From Rhodococcus qingshengii JCM 15477 (GTDB lineage: Bacteria > Actinomycetota > Actinomycetes > Mycobacteriales > Mycobacteriaceae): a DNA stretch of 64,000 nt. The stretch lies in assembly GCF_023221595.1 (NCBI RefSeq), contig NZ_CP096563.1, forward strand, positions 1,036,501-1,100,500. The letters are read 5' to 3'. Numbering within the stretch: position 1 is the first letter of the stretch; the number at the start of each line of letters is the position of its first letter. The notes under the pieces are model-generated. The model ran no database searches and was not told where the DNA came from. It saw only the letters and a program-made list of their open reading frames with translations. Shown piece after piece: positions 1 to 8,507 of the stretch. Both the position numbers and the translations under genes were made by a program.

Positions 1-2
1 AG

Positions 3-2843
3 CTGGGGGCCGCGTATCTACCCCTGGATTTGAGTCACCCGAGCGAGCGCATCACATACATGCTCACCGATTCCCGCGCCTCGGTACTTCTGTCCACTGC
101 GGAGGAAAGCTCGCGGATCGAGGATGTGGTCGGCGTCGAGCGAATCCTCCTGGACGATCCGCTGATCCGTGCGGAACTGGACGAGGCAGTGATCGTCGAA
201 ACTCCCCGGCCACCAGTTGGCGTCAGCCACGCTGCCTATGTCATCTACACCTCGGGATCGACCGGCAAGCCGAAGGGAGCCGTCCTCTCCCATGACGGTA
301 TTCCGAGTCTTGTTGCCACAGCCGAGGTTCGGATGCGACTGGTACCGGGTTCGGTGGTGATGCAGTTCGCTTCGGTCGGCTTCGACGTCGCGGTATTCGA
401 GCTGGCGATGGCACTGTGCACGAGCAGTACCCTGGTGATCGTGCCGCAGAATGCACGAGTTGCCGGTCCGGCGCTGACCGATTTCATGACGAGCAATCGT
501 GTCACCCACGCGATCATCCCTCCCTCGTTGCTGGCCGCTCTGCCGGCAGGATGTGAAGTGCCGCAGGGCTGCACCGTGTTGGTCGGAACCGAGACGGTGC
601 CACCGGAGCTGATCGGGCGATGGGCGGAGCGGCTGAATTTGCTTGCCGCGTACGGACTCACCGAAGCCACGGTGAACAACACACTGTGGCAGGCGGAACC
701 CGGTTGGAACGGTCCCGTGCCCATCGGAATCCCTGACCCCAACGAACAGGCGTACGTGCTCGACGATCGACTCCGTCCGGTTCCGCCGGGAGTATCCGGC
801 GAGCTGTACATCGCGGGACGCGGCCTGGCGAGAGGCTATCTGGGCCGATTCGATCTGACGGCACAGAGATTCATCGCCGATCCCTTCACCGCGGGCGATC
901 GCATGTATCGCACCGGGGACCGCGCGCGGTGGCGCACTGACGGGAACATCGACTTCCTCGGCCGCGTCGACGATCAGGTCAAGATCCGCGGTTTCCGAAT
1001 CGAGTTGGGCGAAATCATCGGAGCTCTCAGTGCCCATCCTTCGGTGAAGCAGGCAACGGTCGTCGCGGATCGGCAGGGCGAAATCACGCGCCTGGTCGGT
1101 TACGTGTCACCGGAACCCGGTGTCGTCGTCGACACGACGGCAGTGCGGAACCTCGCGGCAGTGTCGTTGCCCGACTACATGGTTCCGACCATGGTTGTCG
1201 CCCTTGACGGTCCGCTGCCGTTGACGCCCAACGGAAAGCTCGACCGCAAGTCGTTGCCCACTCCGGACTGGTCGGAGCTGGCGGGTGATGTTGCTCCTCG
1301 CACGGCAGTGGAGTCCACGGTTGCGGCTGCATTCGCGGAAATCCTGCAACTTCCGAGTGTCGGAGTCCACGACAGTTTCTTCGAACTCGGCGGCCATTCG
1401 ATGGCTTCGATGAAACTGGTCGGTCGCATTCGGGAAGCGTTCGGCGTGGACGTCAGTATTCGAGACGTATTCGACGCGCCGAGTGTTGCGGAGTTGGCGG
1501 CCGTCGTCGCGCGTTCGGAAGGTGGGCGTCCGATCCTGACGCCGGCGGTGAAACGTCCCGAGACGATGGGTCTGTCTGCGCCGCAACGTCGTCAGTGGGA
1601 GTTGTTCCGCGCGTCCGGCGCGCAACCGCAAGCAAGCCACGCTCTGGCGCTGACCCTGAAATCGAAGATCGATCCGGAGATTCTCGGGCACGCCTTGGAC
1701 GATGTGACTTCGCGGCACGAACCCCTGCGGACCACCTTCGTCGAGGTCGACGGCATCGTCGTGGCAAGAGAATCGGTGCGTCCGACTGTCGATGTGGTCG
1801 ATGTCGGCGCCGGCGATGTGGGTCGAGTGGTGTTCGAACTGGCTCAACTTCCGATGGATCTGCGTGAGCAATCACCGTTGCGGGTTCATCTGGTGCTCGG
1901 TGAAGACGGCTCTAGGACACTGCTTCTCGTCATGCACTACATCGCCGTCGACGAGTGGTCAGTAGTGCCGCTGTTGGGAGATCTGGTCTCTGCTTATGCA
2001 GCCCGGTCGCAGGGAGATCAACCGGTTTGGGACGAGCTTGCATTGACGTACGCCGATTACACCGTGTGGTCGGAGGAGCTGTTGGGAGACCCCCGAGACG
2101 TCGACAGCCGAGCGTCGAAGCAACTTGCATATTGGCGGGATGCGCTCGACGGAATACCGACCAGTGTGAATCTTCCGTTGCCGGAAGGTGACTCGGAGCC
2201 TCGAGGTGACGTGATCGCCGTCGACATCGACGCGGGTCTGCACGCCGGAATCGACGCCCTGGCTGCGCGCACGGGCACGAGTATGTTCATGGTCCTGCAG
2301 GCCGCACTGGCCAGCGTTCTCACGAAGGCCGGCGCGGGTACCGATCTTCCCATCGGTTCACTGGTTGCGGGCAGGTCGGATCCCCGTCTCGAACCGATGA
2401 TCGGATCGTTCTTCAATGTTGTTCTCCTGCGCACGGATACGTCCGGTAGTCCGACGTTTGCAGAATTGCTGGCTCGCATCCGGGAAAACAATCTGGAAGC
2501 GCTGAGCAATCAGGACGTCTCATATGTGTATGTCGAGCAGGCACTGGGTAATCCGGCGTCCATGAGGCCTCAGGTGATGGTGATCCATCATCAACAGGCC
2601 GATTTGGACGGGCTCGGCGACTTCGGTTCTCTCGTACCGATTCCGGTGGGAGTGCCCGATGCGGATGTGACGTTGAGTTTTTACGAGCCGGTGGGCGATG
2701 GGCCTGTCTTTGCAACTCTCGGGTTCCGTGCCGACCGCGTCGATGCGGGTGCAGTCCGCGTATGGGCAGGTCAGTTGGTCGACGTGATCGAGGCTGCAGT
2801 TGCCGCCGAAGGGGATGACGCGAGCGAGGGGGCGAAACTATGA
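3..2843 (+). CDS. Non-ribosomal peptide synthetase, 3' part (A-T-C), siderophore assembly
   Basis: This is the C-terminal part of an NRPS; its 5' end lies left of the window, since the reading frame is open from base 3 and the adenylation domain is already under way (GAAYLPLD before SHPSERI). In order it shows an adenylation domain with YTSGSTGKPKG near base 245, AAYGLTEAT, YRTGD, GRVDDQVKIRGFRIE and NGKLDRKSLP; a carrier domain with FFELGGHSMAS near 1380-1405, whose Ser takes phosphopantetheine; and a final condensation-like domain. There is no thioesterase or reductase. A hand alignment to GrsA gives the specificity residues D-V-F-I-L-G-A-V-N, which is compatible with hydroxyornithine but not proof of it. 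The final C domain reads HYIAVDEWS where HHxxxDGWS is expected, so the catalytic His is Tyr. The N-monooxygenase and MbtH genes that follow indicate a hydroxamate-containing siderophore, probably of heterobactin type. Confidence 0.93.
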   Translation: MGAAYLPLDLSHPSERITYMLTDSRASVLLSTAEESSRIEDVVGVERILLDDPLIRAELDEAVIVETPRPPVGVSHAAYVIYTSGSTGKPKGAVLSHDGIPSLVATAEVRMRLVPGSVVMQFASVGFDVAVFELAMALCTSSTLVIVPQNARVAGPALTDFMTSNRVTHAIIPPSLLAALPAGCEVPQGCTVLVGTETVPPELIGRWAERLNLLAAYGLTEATVNNTLWQAEPGWNGPVPIGIPDPNEQAYVLDDRLRPVPPGVSGELYIAGRGLARGYLGRFDLTAQRFIADPFTAGDRMYRTGDRARWRTDGNIDFLGRVDDQVKIRGFRIELGEIIGALSAHPSVKQATVVADRQGEITRLVGYVSPEPGVVVDTTAVRNLAAVSLPDYMVPTMVVALDGPLPLTPNGKLDRKSLPTPDWSELAGDVAPRTAVESTVAAAFAEILQLPSVGVHDSFFELGGHSMASMKLVGRIREAFGVDVSIRDVFDAPSVAELAAVVARSEGGRPILTPAVKRPETMGLSAPQRRQWELFRASGAQPQASHALALTLKSKIDPEILGHALDDVTSRHEPLRTTFVEVDGIVVARESVRPTVDVVDVGAGDVGRVVFELAQLPMDLREQSPLRVHLVLGEDGSRTLLLVMHYIAVDEWSVVPLLGDLVSAYAARSQGDQPVWDELALTYADYTVWSEELLGDPRDVDSRASKQLAYWRDALDGIPTSVNLPLPEGDSEPRGDVIAVDIDAGLHAGIDALAARTGTSMFMVLQAALASVLTKAGAGTDLPIGSLVAGRSDPRLEPMIGSFFNVVLLRTDTSGSPTFAELLARIRENNLEALSNQDVSYVYVEQALGNPASMRPQVMVIHHQQADLDGLGDFGSLVPIPVGVPDADVTLSFYEPVGDGPVFATLGFRADRVDAGAVRVWAGQLVDVIEAAVAAEGDDASEGAKL

Positions 2844-2912
2844 CATACGTCGCATCGCTCCGTGGGGTCGACCGCTATACGGGGGCTCACAGTGTTGATA
2901 CCCTCACCTCAT

Positions 2913-2931
2913 TAAGGGTAGCCTTTGCTAC
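2913..2931 (+). promoter_or_regulatory. Candidate IdeR/DtxR iron box upstream of the N-monooxygenase
   Basis: TAAGGGTAGCCTTTGCTAC matches 12 of 19 positions of the actinobacterial iron box TTAGGTTAGGCTAACCTAA. It lies 63 bases before the monooxygenase start. This would give the monooxygenase-mbtH pair its own iron-repressed promoter, separate from the NRPS transcript. The match is moderate, the weakest of the four boxes found here. Confidence 0.55.
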
Positions 2932-2993
2932 TTACTTCGGGACATCGATTGGCGGCCGTACCAGGTCGTTCCGTCGGGGATGGACTACCTGTA

Positions 2994-4340
2994 ATGAGTG
3001 AATCACCAAGAGACTCCAGCGCCGAACCTGCCATTGTCGACATCGTCGGCGTCGGGTTCGGTCCGGCCAACCTCGCGTTGGCCATTGCTGTCGAAGAACA
3101 CAATGCAAATTGTGCGGCCGTTGATCGGGTGAACGCGCGGTTCTTCGAAAAGCAGTCTCAGTTCGCGTGGCATCCCGGGATGCTGCTCGACGGTGCCACC
3201 ATGCAGATCGCGTTTCCGAAGGACCTGGTGACGTTCCGGAATCCACAGAGCGGATACAGCTTCTTCTCGTATCTGTTCGAGCAGGGTCGACTGGTCGACT
3301 TCGTCAACCACCAGACCTTCTTCCCCACACGCCACGAATTCAACGACTACCTGTGCTGGGCAGCTCGACGAGTCGACGCGGACGTGCAGTTCGGTACAAC
3401 CGTCGACGGGGTCGAGGGCATCAAGAACTCCGACGGCGTTGTCGATCGCTTTGCGGTTCGCACCGCCGACGGTGAAACGGTGATCGCGCGCAACATCGTT
3501 GTCGGAGCCGGACTGAAAGAGCGGATCCCGGAGTGGGCGACGCCTTCGTCGCGGTGCTTCCACAATCACCAGTTCCTCTTCCATCTCGAAGCAATGCCGG
3601 AGCCCGTACACAACCGGTTCGTCGTTCTCGGCGCCGGCCAGAGTGCCGCGGAGATCGTGGACTACCTGCACGCGAACTACCCGAACGCCGAAGTTCACAG
3701 TGTTTTTGCCCGCTACGGCTACAGCCCGGCAGACGACAGCCCGTACGCGAACCGCATCTTCGATCCCGAAGCCGTCGATCAGCTGCACGGTGCAGACGCC
3801 GCGGAACGACGCCGACTTCTCGATTTGCACCGCAGTACCAATTACTCGGTCGTCGACATCGAACTGATCAACAAGCTGTATGCCACCGAGTATCAGGAGA
3901 TGGTTCGTGGGCCGCGGCGACTGTTCATGCGTCGGGCCTCGGAGATCACGAGTGCCGTGGAGACCGAATCCGGTATCGAACTGGCTGTCCGTAGCAATCT
4001 CGACGGCTTGACCGACACGCTGGCGTGCGACGCACTCATTCTGGCCACGGGTTTCACCCCGGCACCTCTGGACGATTTGTTGGGTGAACTCGTGCCGGAT
4101 TCGTCCGTTCCGCGTAACGTCAGTCGGGATTATCGACTGGCTGTAACGGAGGACGTGACAGGCGGTATCTATCTGCAGGGTGGGACAGAACAGACTCACG
4201 GATTGACGTCGTCGCTGCTGTCGAACGTGGCAGTGCGGGCGGGGGAGATTCTCGCGTCGGTGCTGAGCCACCAGAACCGAACTGGTGCGCTTGCTAGTCT
4301 GGGCGCACAAGACACGTACGTAACGAGTGAGGCGAGATGA
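2994..4340 (+). CDS. L-ornithine/L-lysine N-monooxygenase (siderophore hydroxamate biosynthesis)
   Basis: A 448-residue flavoprotein monooxygenase of the SidA/PvdA/IucD family. It N-hydroxylates the side-chain amine of ornithine (or lysine) using FAD, NADPH and O2, which creates the precursor of a hydroxamate iron ligand. The FAD motif GVGFGPANL lies near residue 18, the NADPH motif [10 protein letters not shown] near residue 212, and the family's C-terminal ATGFTP at about 356. I place the start at ATG 2994; an upstream in-frame TTG at 2925 would extend it through the iron box. The stop overlaps the mbtH start by four bases (ATGA), so the two are translationally coupled. Ornithine is favoured over lysine because the neighbouring NRPS resembles hydroxyornithine-using systems, but the sequence alone does not decide it. 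Confidence 0.92.
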   Translation: MSESPRDSSAEPAIVDIVGVGFGPANLALAIAVEEHNANCAAVDRVNARFFEKQSQFAWHPGMLLDGATMQIAFPKDLVTFRNPQSGYSFFSYLFEQGRLVDFVNHQTFFPTRHEFNDYLCWAARRVDADVQFGTTVDGVEGIKNSDGVVDRFAVRTADGETVIARNIVVGAGLKERIPEWATPSSRCFHNHQFLFHLEAMPEPVHNRFVVLGAGQSAAEIVDYLHANYPNAEVHSVFARYGYSPADDSPYANRIFDPEAVDQLHGADAAERRRLLDLHRSTNYSVVDIELINKLYATEYQEMVRGPRRLFMRRASEITSAVETESGIELAVRSNLDGLTDTLACDALILATGFTPAPLDDLLGELVPDSSVPRNVSRDYRLAVTEDVTGGIYLQGGTEQTHGLTSSLLSNVAVRAGEILASVLSHQNRTGALASLGAQDTYVTSEAR

Positions 4341-4585
4341 GCACTAACCCTTTCGATGACGAAGACGGCCGCTTCTACGTGCTGGTGAACGACGAGGACC
4401 AGCACTCGCTGTGGCCCACGTTTTCCGAGGTCCCCGCCGGCTGGCGAGTGGTGTTCGGTGAAGACAGCCGCAAGGCGTGCCTCGAATACGTCGAGGCCAA
4501 CTGGACCGACATGCGTCCGAAGAGCCTGCGTGAGGCCATGGAAGCCGATCAGGCTGCCGGTGGAAAGCACGCAGTCGAGAGCTGA
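4337..4585 (+). CDS. MbtH-like protein (NRPS adenylation-domain partner)
   Basis: An 82-residue MbtH-family protein, the usual size. MbtH proteins bind adenylation domains of NRPSs and are often needed for their folding or activity. The family signature is clear: [17 protein letters not shown] at the start, then HSLWP, VPAGW, the three conserved Trp residues and a TDMRPKSL tail. Its ATG overlaps the monooxygenase stop (ATGA), and it ends the siderophore transcript: a strong terminator hairpin follows 43 bases downstream. The obvious partner is the NRPS ending at 2843. Confidence 0.95.
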   Translation: MSTNPFDDEDGRFYVLVNDEDQHSLWPTFSEVPAGWRVVFGEDSRKACLEYVEANWTDMRPKSLREAMEADQAAGGKHAVES

Positions 4586-4627
4586 TTCTCTCACCGCTCG
4601 GAACCCCCGAGACCCCGAGTGAACAGA

Positions 4628-4661
4628 AAAGAGCTGGGCACCGTCGGGTGCCCAGCTCTTT
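4628..4661 (+). terminator. Rho-independent terminator after mbtH
   Basis: A perfect 15-bp stem (AAAGAGCTGGGCACC / GGTGCCCAGCTCTTT) with a four-base loop. The A/T ends of the stem make it usable on both strands, so it can also stop the converging thrE-like transcript. Confidence 0.85.
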
Positions 4662-4676
4662 CTGCTTGAACGACGC

Positions 4677-6104
4677 CTACTTCTCGGTGACGGGAACTCG
4701 ACGCCTGCGCTTGCGGACCATCGGGCGACGTAGCGAGTCCACGCGCATCAGAATCCGTGGACGACGCAGCGTGCGCGCTCCCCATTCGCCGAGCGTGACG
4801 CCCGCGGCCAGGGCGCAGCCGATGCCGAAGGCCGACAGCAAGGCAGTCAATCCGATCAGTACCTGGTCGTTGAGCAGCGCGTACAGGCCTCGGTACAGCG
4901 ACAGACCGGGGAGCAGCGGAGTGATGCCTGCGACCGCGACAACCAGCGGAGGCGTCAGTGCGCGGCGAGCCATCAGACCACCGGCAAGACCGACCACGGT
5001 TGCGGCGATTGCGGCGGCGATCACGGGACCGACGTCGAGTGTCTGCACGAAGATCGACACACCACTGCCTGCCGCACCGCCCAGGAACGCCGCGGTGAGT
5101 GCACGCCTCTCGGCGTAGCAGGCGAGCGCGTAGAACACCGACGCACACGCGCCGGAGAGCATGAGGATCGGCAACTGCGTGATGGTGGAGACTTCCACAT
5201 TGATCGGTGGAAGCGTCGAACCCAACATCCCGGTCATTCTCAACGAGATTGCGACGCCCGCGATGATGCCGCCCGTCATCATCACCACTTCGAAGAATCG
5301 CGCGACAGCTGTAATGGGTGCACCCATGATCGCGTCCTGGACCGAGCCCACCAACGACAGCCCGGACAGTAGAACGACCACTCCGGCCGCGATGACCAAC
5401 GACGGCCGGATACTGATCCCCAGCTGGTCCTGAAATGTATAGAGCGTGGCGGCGGGCGCAGCCGCGATGAGACCACCGACAACCTGCTGGAAGAAGAACG
5501 GTAATCCGAACCGGTTCAGTACGCGGTTGACTCGATCGATGACCATTGTCGTCAGAAACGCGACTGTGGCAACGAGGAACCCGCCGCCGAGCAGGACGGA
5601 GACCGAAGCCGCCATCGCCGCCCAGGCCATGGTCGCGGTCCATCGGTTGTACGGGTGCGGCGCCGTCGTGATGGCTGTGAGCGCGTCGTGCGCTTGGTCC
5701 GGTGTGATCGCCTCACGGCGGATACGACGTGTCAGACGGTCGACGGCCGCCAGCCGCGTGAAGTCCATCGAGCGGTAGTGGACGATGCGCATCGTGCTCG
5801 CCGGCGGTCGCGTCGGGCCGCGATAGGCAGAGAGCACAATCGAGTTGTAAGTGACGTCGACGTCACACTGGGCAAGGCCGTACGTGGCGGCGATGAACTG
5901 CACCTGCTCAGCGGTGTCCATGGCCGCGGTTCCGGATGCGAGGAGGACTTCGCCCACCCGAACCGCGAGGTCCAGGACCTCTGCGACGACGGCGTCGTCT
6001 GTCAGGTCGATCGGTTGAAGCGGTGCGGGAGCCGACGTGACCGTGTCGACGGTGGCTTGCCGGTTTCCCGTCAGGCGTGTGAGTACTTCGGTGAATTTCG
6101 CCAT
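4677..6104 (-). CDS. ThrE-family threonine/serine exporter
   Basis: A 475-residue polytopic membrane protein of the ThrE family, which exports L-threonine and L-serine by proton antiport in Corynebacterium glutamicum. A soluble N-terminal part of about 170 residues (with AMDTAEQVQFIAATYGL and YRSMDFTRLAAVDRLTRRI) is followed by about ten hydrophobic segments. This is the one-chain arrangement in which ThrE-1 and ThrE-2 halves are fused. A basic tail ends the protein (RKRRRRVPV). It stands alone and converges on the siderophore operon. A tRNA-Thr gene begins about 120 bases upstream of its start; this is probably coincidental. Confidence 0.88.
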   Translation of the reverse strand: MAKFTEVLTRLTGNRQATVDTVTSAPAPLQPIDLTDDAVVAEVLDLAVRVGEVLLASGTAAMDTAEQVQFIAATYGLAQCDVDVTYNSIVLSAYRGPTRPPASTMRIVHYRSMDFTRLAAVDRLTRRIRREAITPDQAHDALTAITTAPHPYNRWTATMAWAAMAASVSVLLGGGFLVATVAFLTTMVIDRVNRVLNRFGLPFFFQQVVGGLIAAAPAATLYTFQDQLGISIRPSLVIAAGVVVLLSGLSLVGSVQDAIMGAPITAVARFFEVVMMTGGIIAGVAISLRMTGMLGSTLPPINVEVSTITQLPILMLSGACASVFYALACYAERRALTAAFLGGAAGSGVSIFVQTLDVGPVIAAAIAATVVGLAGGLMARRALTPPLVVAVAGITPLLPGLSLYRGLYALLNDQVLIGLTALLSAFGIGCALAAGVTLGEWGARTLRRPRILMRVDSLRRPMVRKRRRRVPVTEK

Positions 6105-6226
6105 CAGGGGGCGGAGTGGGAGTTGCGCATGGGGCCCACGCTATCTAACGTGACCCGCGCGCGGCCACCGTGACGGCTTGGATATGATGGCTCCGCAAAG
6201 TCAGTCGCGGCAACGCGTCGGTCTTC

Positions 6227-6298
6227 GCCTCCTTAGCTCAGTGGTAGAGCACTCGCCTTGTAAGCGAAAGGTCGTCGGTTCAATCCCGACAGGAGGCT
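6227..6298 (+). tRNA. tRNA-Thr (anticodon TGT)
   Basis: A 72-base cloverleaf. The acceptor stem is GCCTCCT/AGGAGGC with discriminator T; the D arm contains AGCTCAGTGGTAGAGC; the anticodon arm TCGC-CTTGTAA-GCGA puts TGT at 6259-6261, which reads ACA (Thr); the T arm contains GGTTCAATCC. The 3' CCA is not fully encoded (CCG follows), as is common in actinobacteria. Confidence 0.96.
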
Positions 6299-6307
6299 CC
6301 GAAAGAG

Positions 6308-6336
6308 GAGGCACTCACCAATGTGGTGGGTGCCTC
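6308..6336 (+). terminator. Terminator hairpin after tRNA-Thr
   Basis: GAGGCACTCACCA pairs with TGGTGGGTGCCTC across a three-base loop (13 bp, one G-T wobble), followed by TGTATTTG. It begins ten bases after the tRNA and lies between it and the 3' end of the convergent ANTAR gene. Confidence 0.75.
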
Positions 6337-6368
6337 TGTATTTGCTGAGGTGCCGATAGGCGCCCGGT

Positions 6369-7178
6369 TCAGTTGGTCTCGGGCTTGTTCGTAGCCTGGC
6401 GCGGGTCGATCGCGCCGTCGATGTACTGCTGGGCGATCACTCGCAGTTTGACGTTGCTGCGCTGCGAGTCCTGGATGAGAATGCGGAAGGCTCGGTCGGC
6501 GTCGACGTGGTGGGTGCCCATGATGATGCCCTTGGCCTGTTCGATGACGCCTCGCGATTCGAGTGCTCGCTCGAGGTCCATTGCGTGCTTTCTGGCGATG
6601 TCGAGGCGCTGCGAGCTGTGCAGCGCGTAGGCCGAGGTCACGGCGAACAGTTGGAGCAATGCCACGTCGGCGCCGGTGAAACCTCGGAGGTCGTGGCTGT
6701 AGAGATTGAGGGTTCCGAGCGGGCGTTCCCGGCCAGGCAGTGGCATGGACAAGAAGCTGACGGCGCCGACTGCCTTTGCCGCGCTTGCGAATTGAGGCCA
6801 CCGGCTGTGGGCTTCGCTGGCATGTGCGCGGACAACGGTTCCCGTGCGTGACGACGTCACACTCGGTCCGTAGTCCAGTCGGAATTGGATCGAGTCGACG
6901 GTGCGAACAAGTTGGTGGGTGGCGGCGACGGTTCGGAATGTCGTGTCCGAACCGCCGATGGTAATTCCGGCCATGTCGGCGTCGGCGATGAGATCGACGG
7001 CATGCCTGCAGACTTGTTCGAGAAATTGCTCGGCCTGGGCATGTGGATCGAGGTGCGCGTACAGCGATTGCAGGGCGTCCGAGGCGGCGTCCAGGCTGTC
7101 CTGCGACGCGGAATTTCGGCCCCCGGTGGGGCCGCGGTGTCCTCTGGCGATGCGCGGCGCCGTCATTGTCTCAACCAC
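6369..7178 (-). CDS. GAF and ANTAR domain regulator
   Basis: A 269-residue protein with a central GAF sensor domain (about residues 45-185) and a C-terminal ANTAR domain (about 195-255; LESRGVIEQAKGIIMGTHHV, then AFRILIQDSQ and KLRVIAQQYI). ANTAR domains bind paired RNA hairpins and prevent transcription termination; the GAF part usually senses a small ligand or redox state. The first 30 residues are basic and Gly-rich. The first ATG at 7178 is used here, but the Met at residue 5 (start 7166) is equally possible. It stands alone, and its RNA targets are not evident in the window. Confidence 0.9.
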   Translation of the reverse strand: MVETMTAPRIARGHRGPTGGRNSASQDSLDAASDALQSLYAHLDPHAQAEQFLEQVCRHAVDLIADADMAGITIGGSDTTFRTVAATHQLVRTVDSIQFRLDYGPSVTSSRTGTVVRAHASEAHSRWPQFASAAKAVGAVSFLSMPLPGRERPLGTLNLYSHDLRGFTGADVALLQLFAVTSAYALHSSQRLDIARKHAMDLERALESRGVIEQAKGIIMGTHHVDADRAFRILIQDSQRSNVKLRVIAQQYIDGAIDPRQATNKPETN

Positions 7179-7507
7179 CCTTCCCCATCACGTCGCAGGC
7201 ATGTCCGATTCGTCTCATTGTTGCACCGGACTAACTGTTGTGCACTCTGTTTCGGTGGACAAGTGTCTGATGGGGCGGACGGTTATGTGAAGTGGTCTGC
7301 GTATGCCCAATCGTGATGTTTGATTCGGCCGTTAGCGGGTAGTGCGCCGATCTTGGAATTATGTTGTCCTGCAACAGTTAACGTGGAAACTGCGACCGGG
7401 GTACAAGTTTTCTCCGCAATGGCGCGCAGGTCACGAACTTGGCCTATTGTCAGCGCCAGCGCACAATCTTGTACGCGTAACCCGTAGACAGTGAAGGGGA
7501 TACGACG
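7179..7507. other. Intergenic region, no gene recognised
   Basis: About 330 bases between the divergent ANTAR gene and the small peptide gene. It should hold both promoters. An open frame on the minus strand reaches in from the repeat-protein gene, but it has no family features and its codon use is unlike a gene's. I see no strong hairpin or repeat here. Confidence 0.5.
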
Positions 7508-7618
7508 ATGAACGGACTGATCGCGGCTCTGAACAGTGGAATGACCGTTGGCTTGGCCAACACGATCCTGACTTTCGGCGGAATCATCATCAACCTCAAC
7601 ATCGTGATCAACAACTGA
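7508..7618 (+). CDS. Small hydrophobic peptide of 36 residues, function unknown
   Basis: An ATG-started frame encoding a 36-residue peptide that begins MNGLIAALNSGMTVGLAN and ends in a hydrophobic stretch (ILTFGGIIINLNIVINN). A good ribosome binding site, GAAGGGGA, lies about ten bases before the ATG, which argues for translation. The last 20 residues could form one membrane segment or an amphipathic strand, and no charged residue is present. I do not recognise a family. It converges on the repeat-protein gene with only 26 bases between the stops. Confidence 0.55.
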   Translation: MNGLIAALNSGMTVGLANTILTFGGIIINLNIVINN

Positions 7619-7644
7619 CCGCGTAATCGGCGAGTAACCGTTTG

Positions 7645-8460
7645 TTATGCCGATTCGATCGGAAGGTCCGGTCCTGGGCGGTCGCTCTTGCTCTTGAGCC
7701 ACCGATTGGGAAGTTTGCCGGCAAGTTCTCCGAGTGGACCGACTGCAGCGCTGAGGATTCCGACGGTTTCCTGAAGGACCTCGATGCTCGCGCTCATCCG
7801 CTCGAGGTTGGGGGCGAGGGAAGTCAAGGTGTCGGACAGTGCAACGATCTGGTCAAGCGGGCCGCCTTCGGCGATGAGCCGTTCGAAGGCGCCGTTCTCT
7901 GCCAGGAGTGTTTCGAGGATGCCGTTCTCGGCCAGTGCGCGATCGATGACACCGTCCTTGGCAGTCAGGCGTTCGACGGCACCGTCTTGCGCTGTCAGGC
8001 GTTCAAGCGGACCGTCCTCCGCCATCATTCGGTCGAGGAGACCGTCCGGCGCGAGCAAGCGTTCCAATGCGCCGTTCTCGGCGAGCACCCTATCCAGCGG
8101 TCCGCCGGGGGCAAGAAGTCTTTCGAGTGGTCCGCCGGGAGCGAGTAGTCGTTCGAGAGTGCCGTCGGGTGCAGTCAGTTTGTCGACCGGGCCGCCGGGA
8201 GAGAGAAGTCGATCGAGTGGCCCACCGGGGGCCAAGGCCTGCCCGATGGGCCGATCGTCAGCGGTGAGCGATGACAACTGCTGGATCATCTGCATGGGTC
8301 CGCGGGGGCTTGCCAAGCCGGCAGCACCCGCCGTCACGGCGCCGGTATTGCCGACGGCGATACGAACTGTCGTGACCGTCAGCTCGGCGATTCCCAAACT
8401 GATCTCTGCGGCTGCAATGCCCGCGCGTAGGGGAAGCGTGAGCATCTCCAGCAGTTTCAT
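7645..8460 (-). CDS. Protein with thirteen 10-residue repeats, function unknown
   Basis: A 271-residue protein in three parts. Residues 1-50 are a hydrophobic/amphipathic N-terminus (MKLLEMLTLPLRAGIAAAE) with no clear cleavage site. Residues 79-208 hold thirteen gapless decapeptide repeats with consensus [G/D/N]-G-x-[L/V/I]-[D/E]-R-L-[L/T]-[A/S]-[P/E]. The C-terminal 60 residues look helical (NLERMSASIEVLQETVGILS) and end in a charged tail. The regular spacing of Leu/Val, Arg and Gly-Pro suggests short helices packed as a solenoid or an extended amphipathic surface. The N-terminus may anchor it to the membrane. The ATG at 8460 is the only sensible start. I know no assigned function. Confidence 0.8.
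   Translation of the reverse strand: MKLLEMLTLPLRAGIAAAEISLGIAELTVTTVRIAVGNTGAVTAGAAGLASPRGPMQMIQQLSSLTADDRPIGQALAPGGPLDRLLSPGGPVDKLTAPDGTLERLLAPGGPLERLLAPGGPLDRVLAENGALERLLAPDGLLDRMMAEDGPLERLTAQDGAVERLTAKDGVIDRALAENGILETLLAENGAFERLIAEGGPLDQIVALSDTLTSLAPNLERMSASIEVLQETVGILSAAVGPLGELAGKLPNRWLKSKSDRPGPDLPIESA
7837..8226 (-). repeat. Thirteen tandem 30-bp coding repeats
   Basis: The decapeptide repeats form a 390-base tandem array with an exact 30-base period and no gaps. Units such as GGPLERLLAP and DGTLERLLAP are near identical; the units towards the C-terminus (for example NGAFERLIAE) have diverged more. Copy number may vary between strains. Confidence 0.85.
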
Positions 8461-8507
8461 GCGTTAACTGTAACCGGTAACACACAAACACTCACCAGGA
8501 TCGCCGG

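Noticed and set aside
2400..2924. A thioesterase or reductase domain at the end of the NRPS
   Set aside because: No GxSxG or Rossmann motif is present before the stop at 2843; the last domain is condensation-like.
3003..4310. A 435-codon minus-strand frame opposite the N-monooxygenase
   Set aside because: It is the antisense of a well-defined flavoenzyme, with no motif or start signal.
7283..7702. A 139-codon minus-strand frame that could be a gene upstream of the ANTAR gene
   Set aside because: It runs through the small peptide gene and the end of the repeat protein gene, and has no domain and no ribosome site.
7837..8226. A CRISPR array, suggested by the 30-base period
   Set aside because: The units are adjacent without spacers, stay in one reading frame and encode a decapeptide repeat; no cas genes are near.
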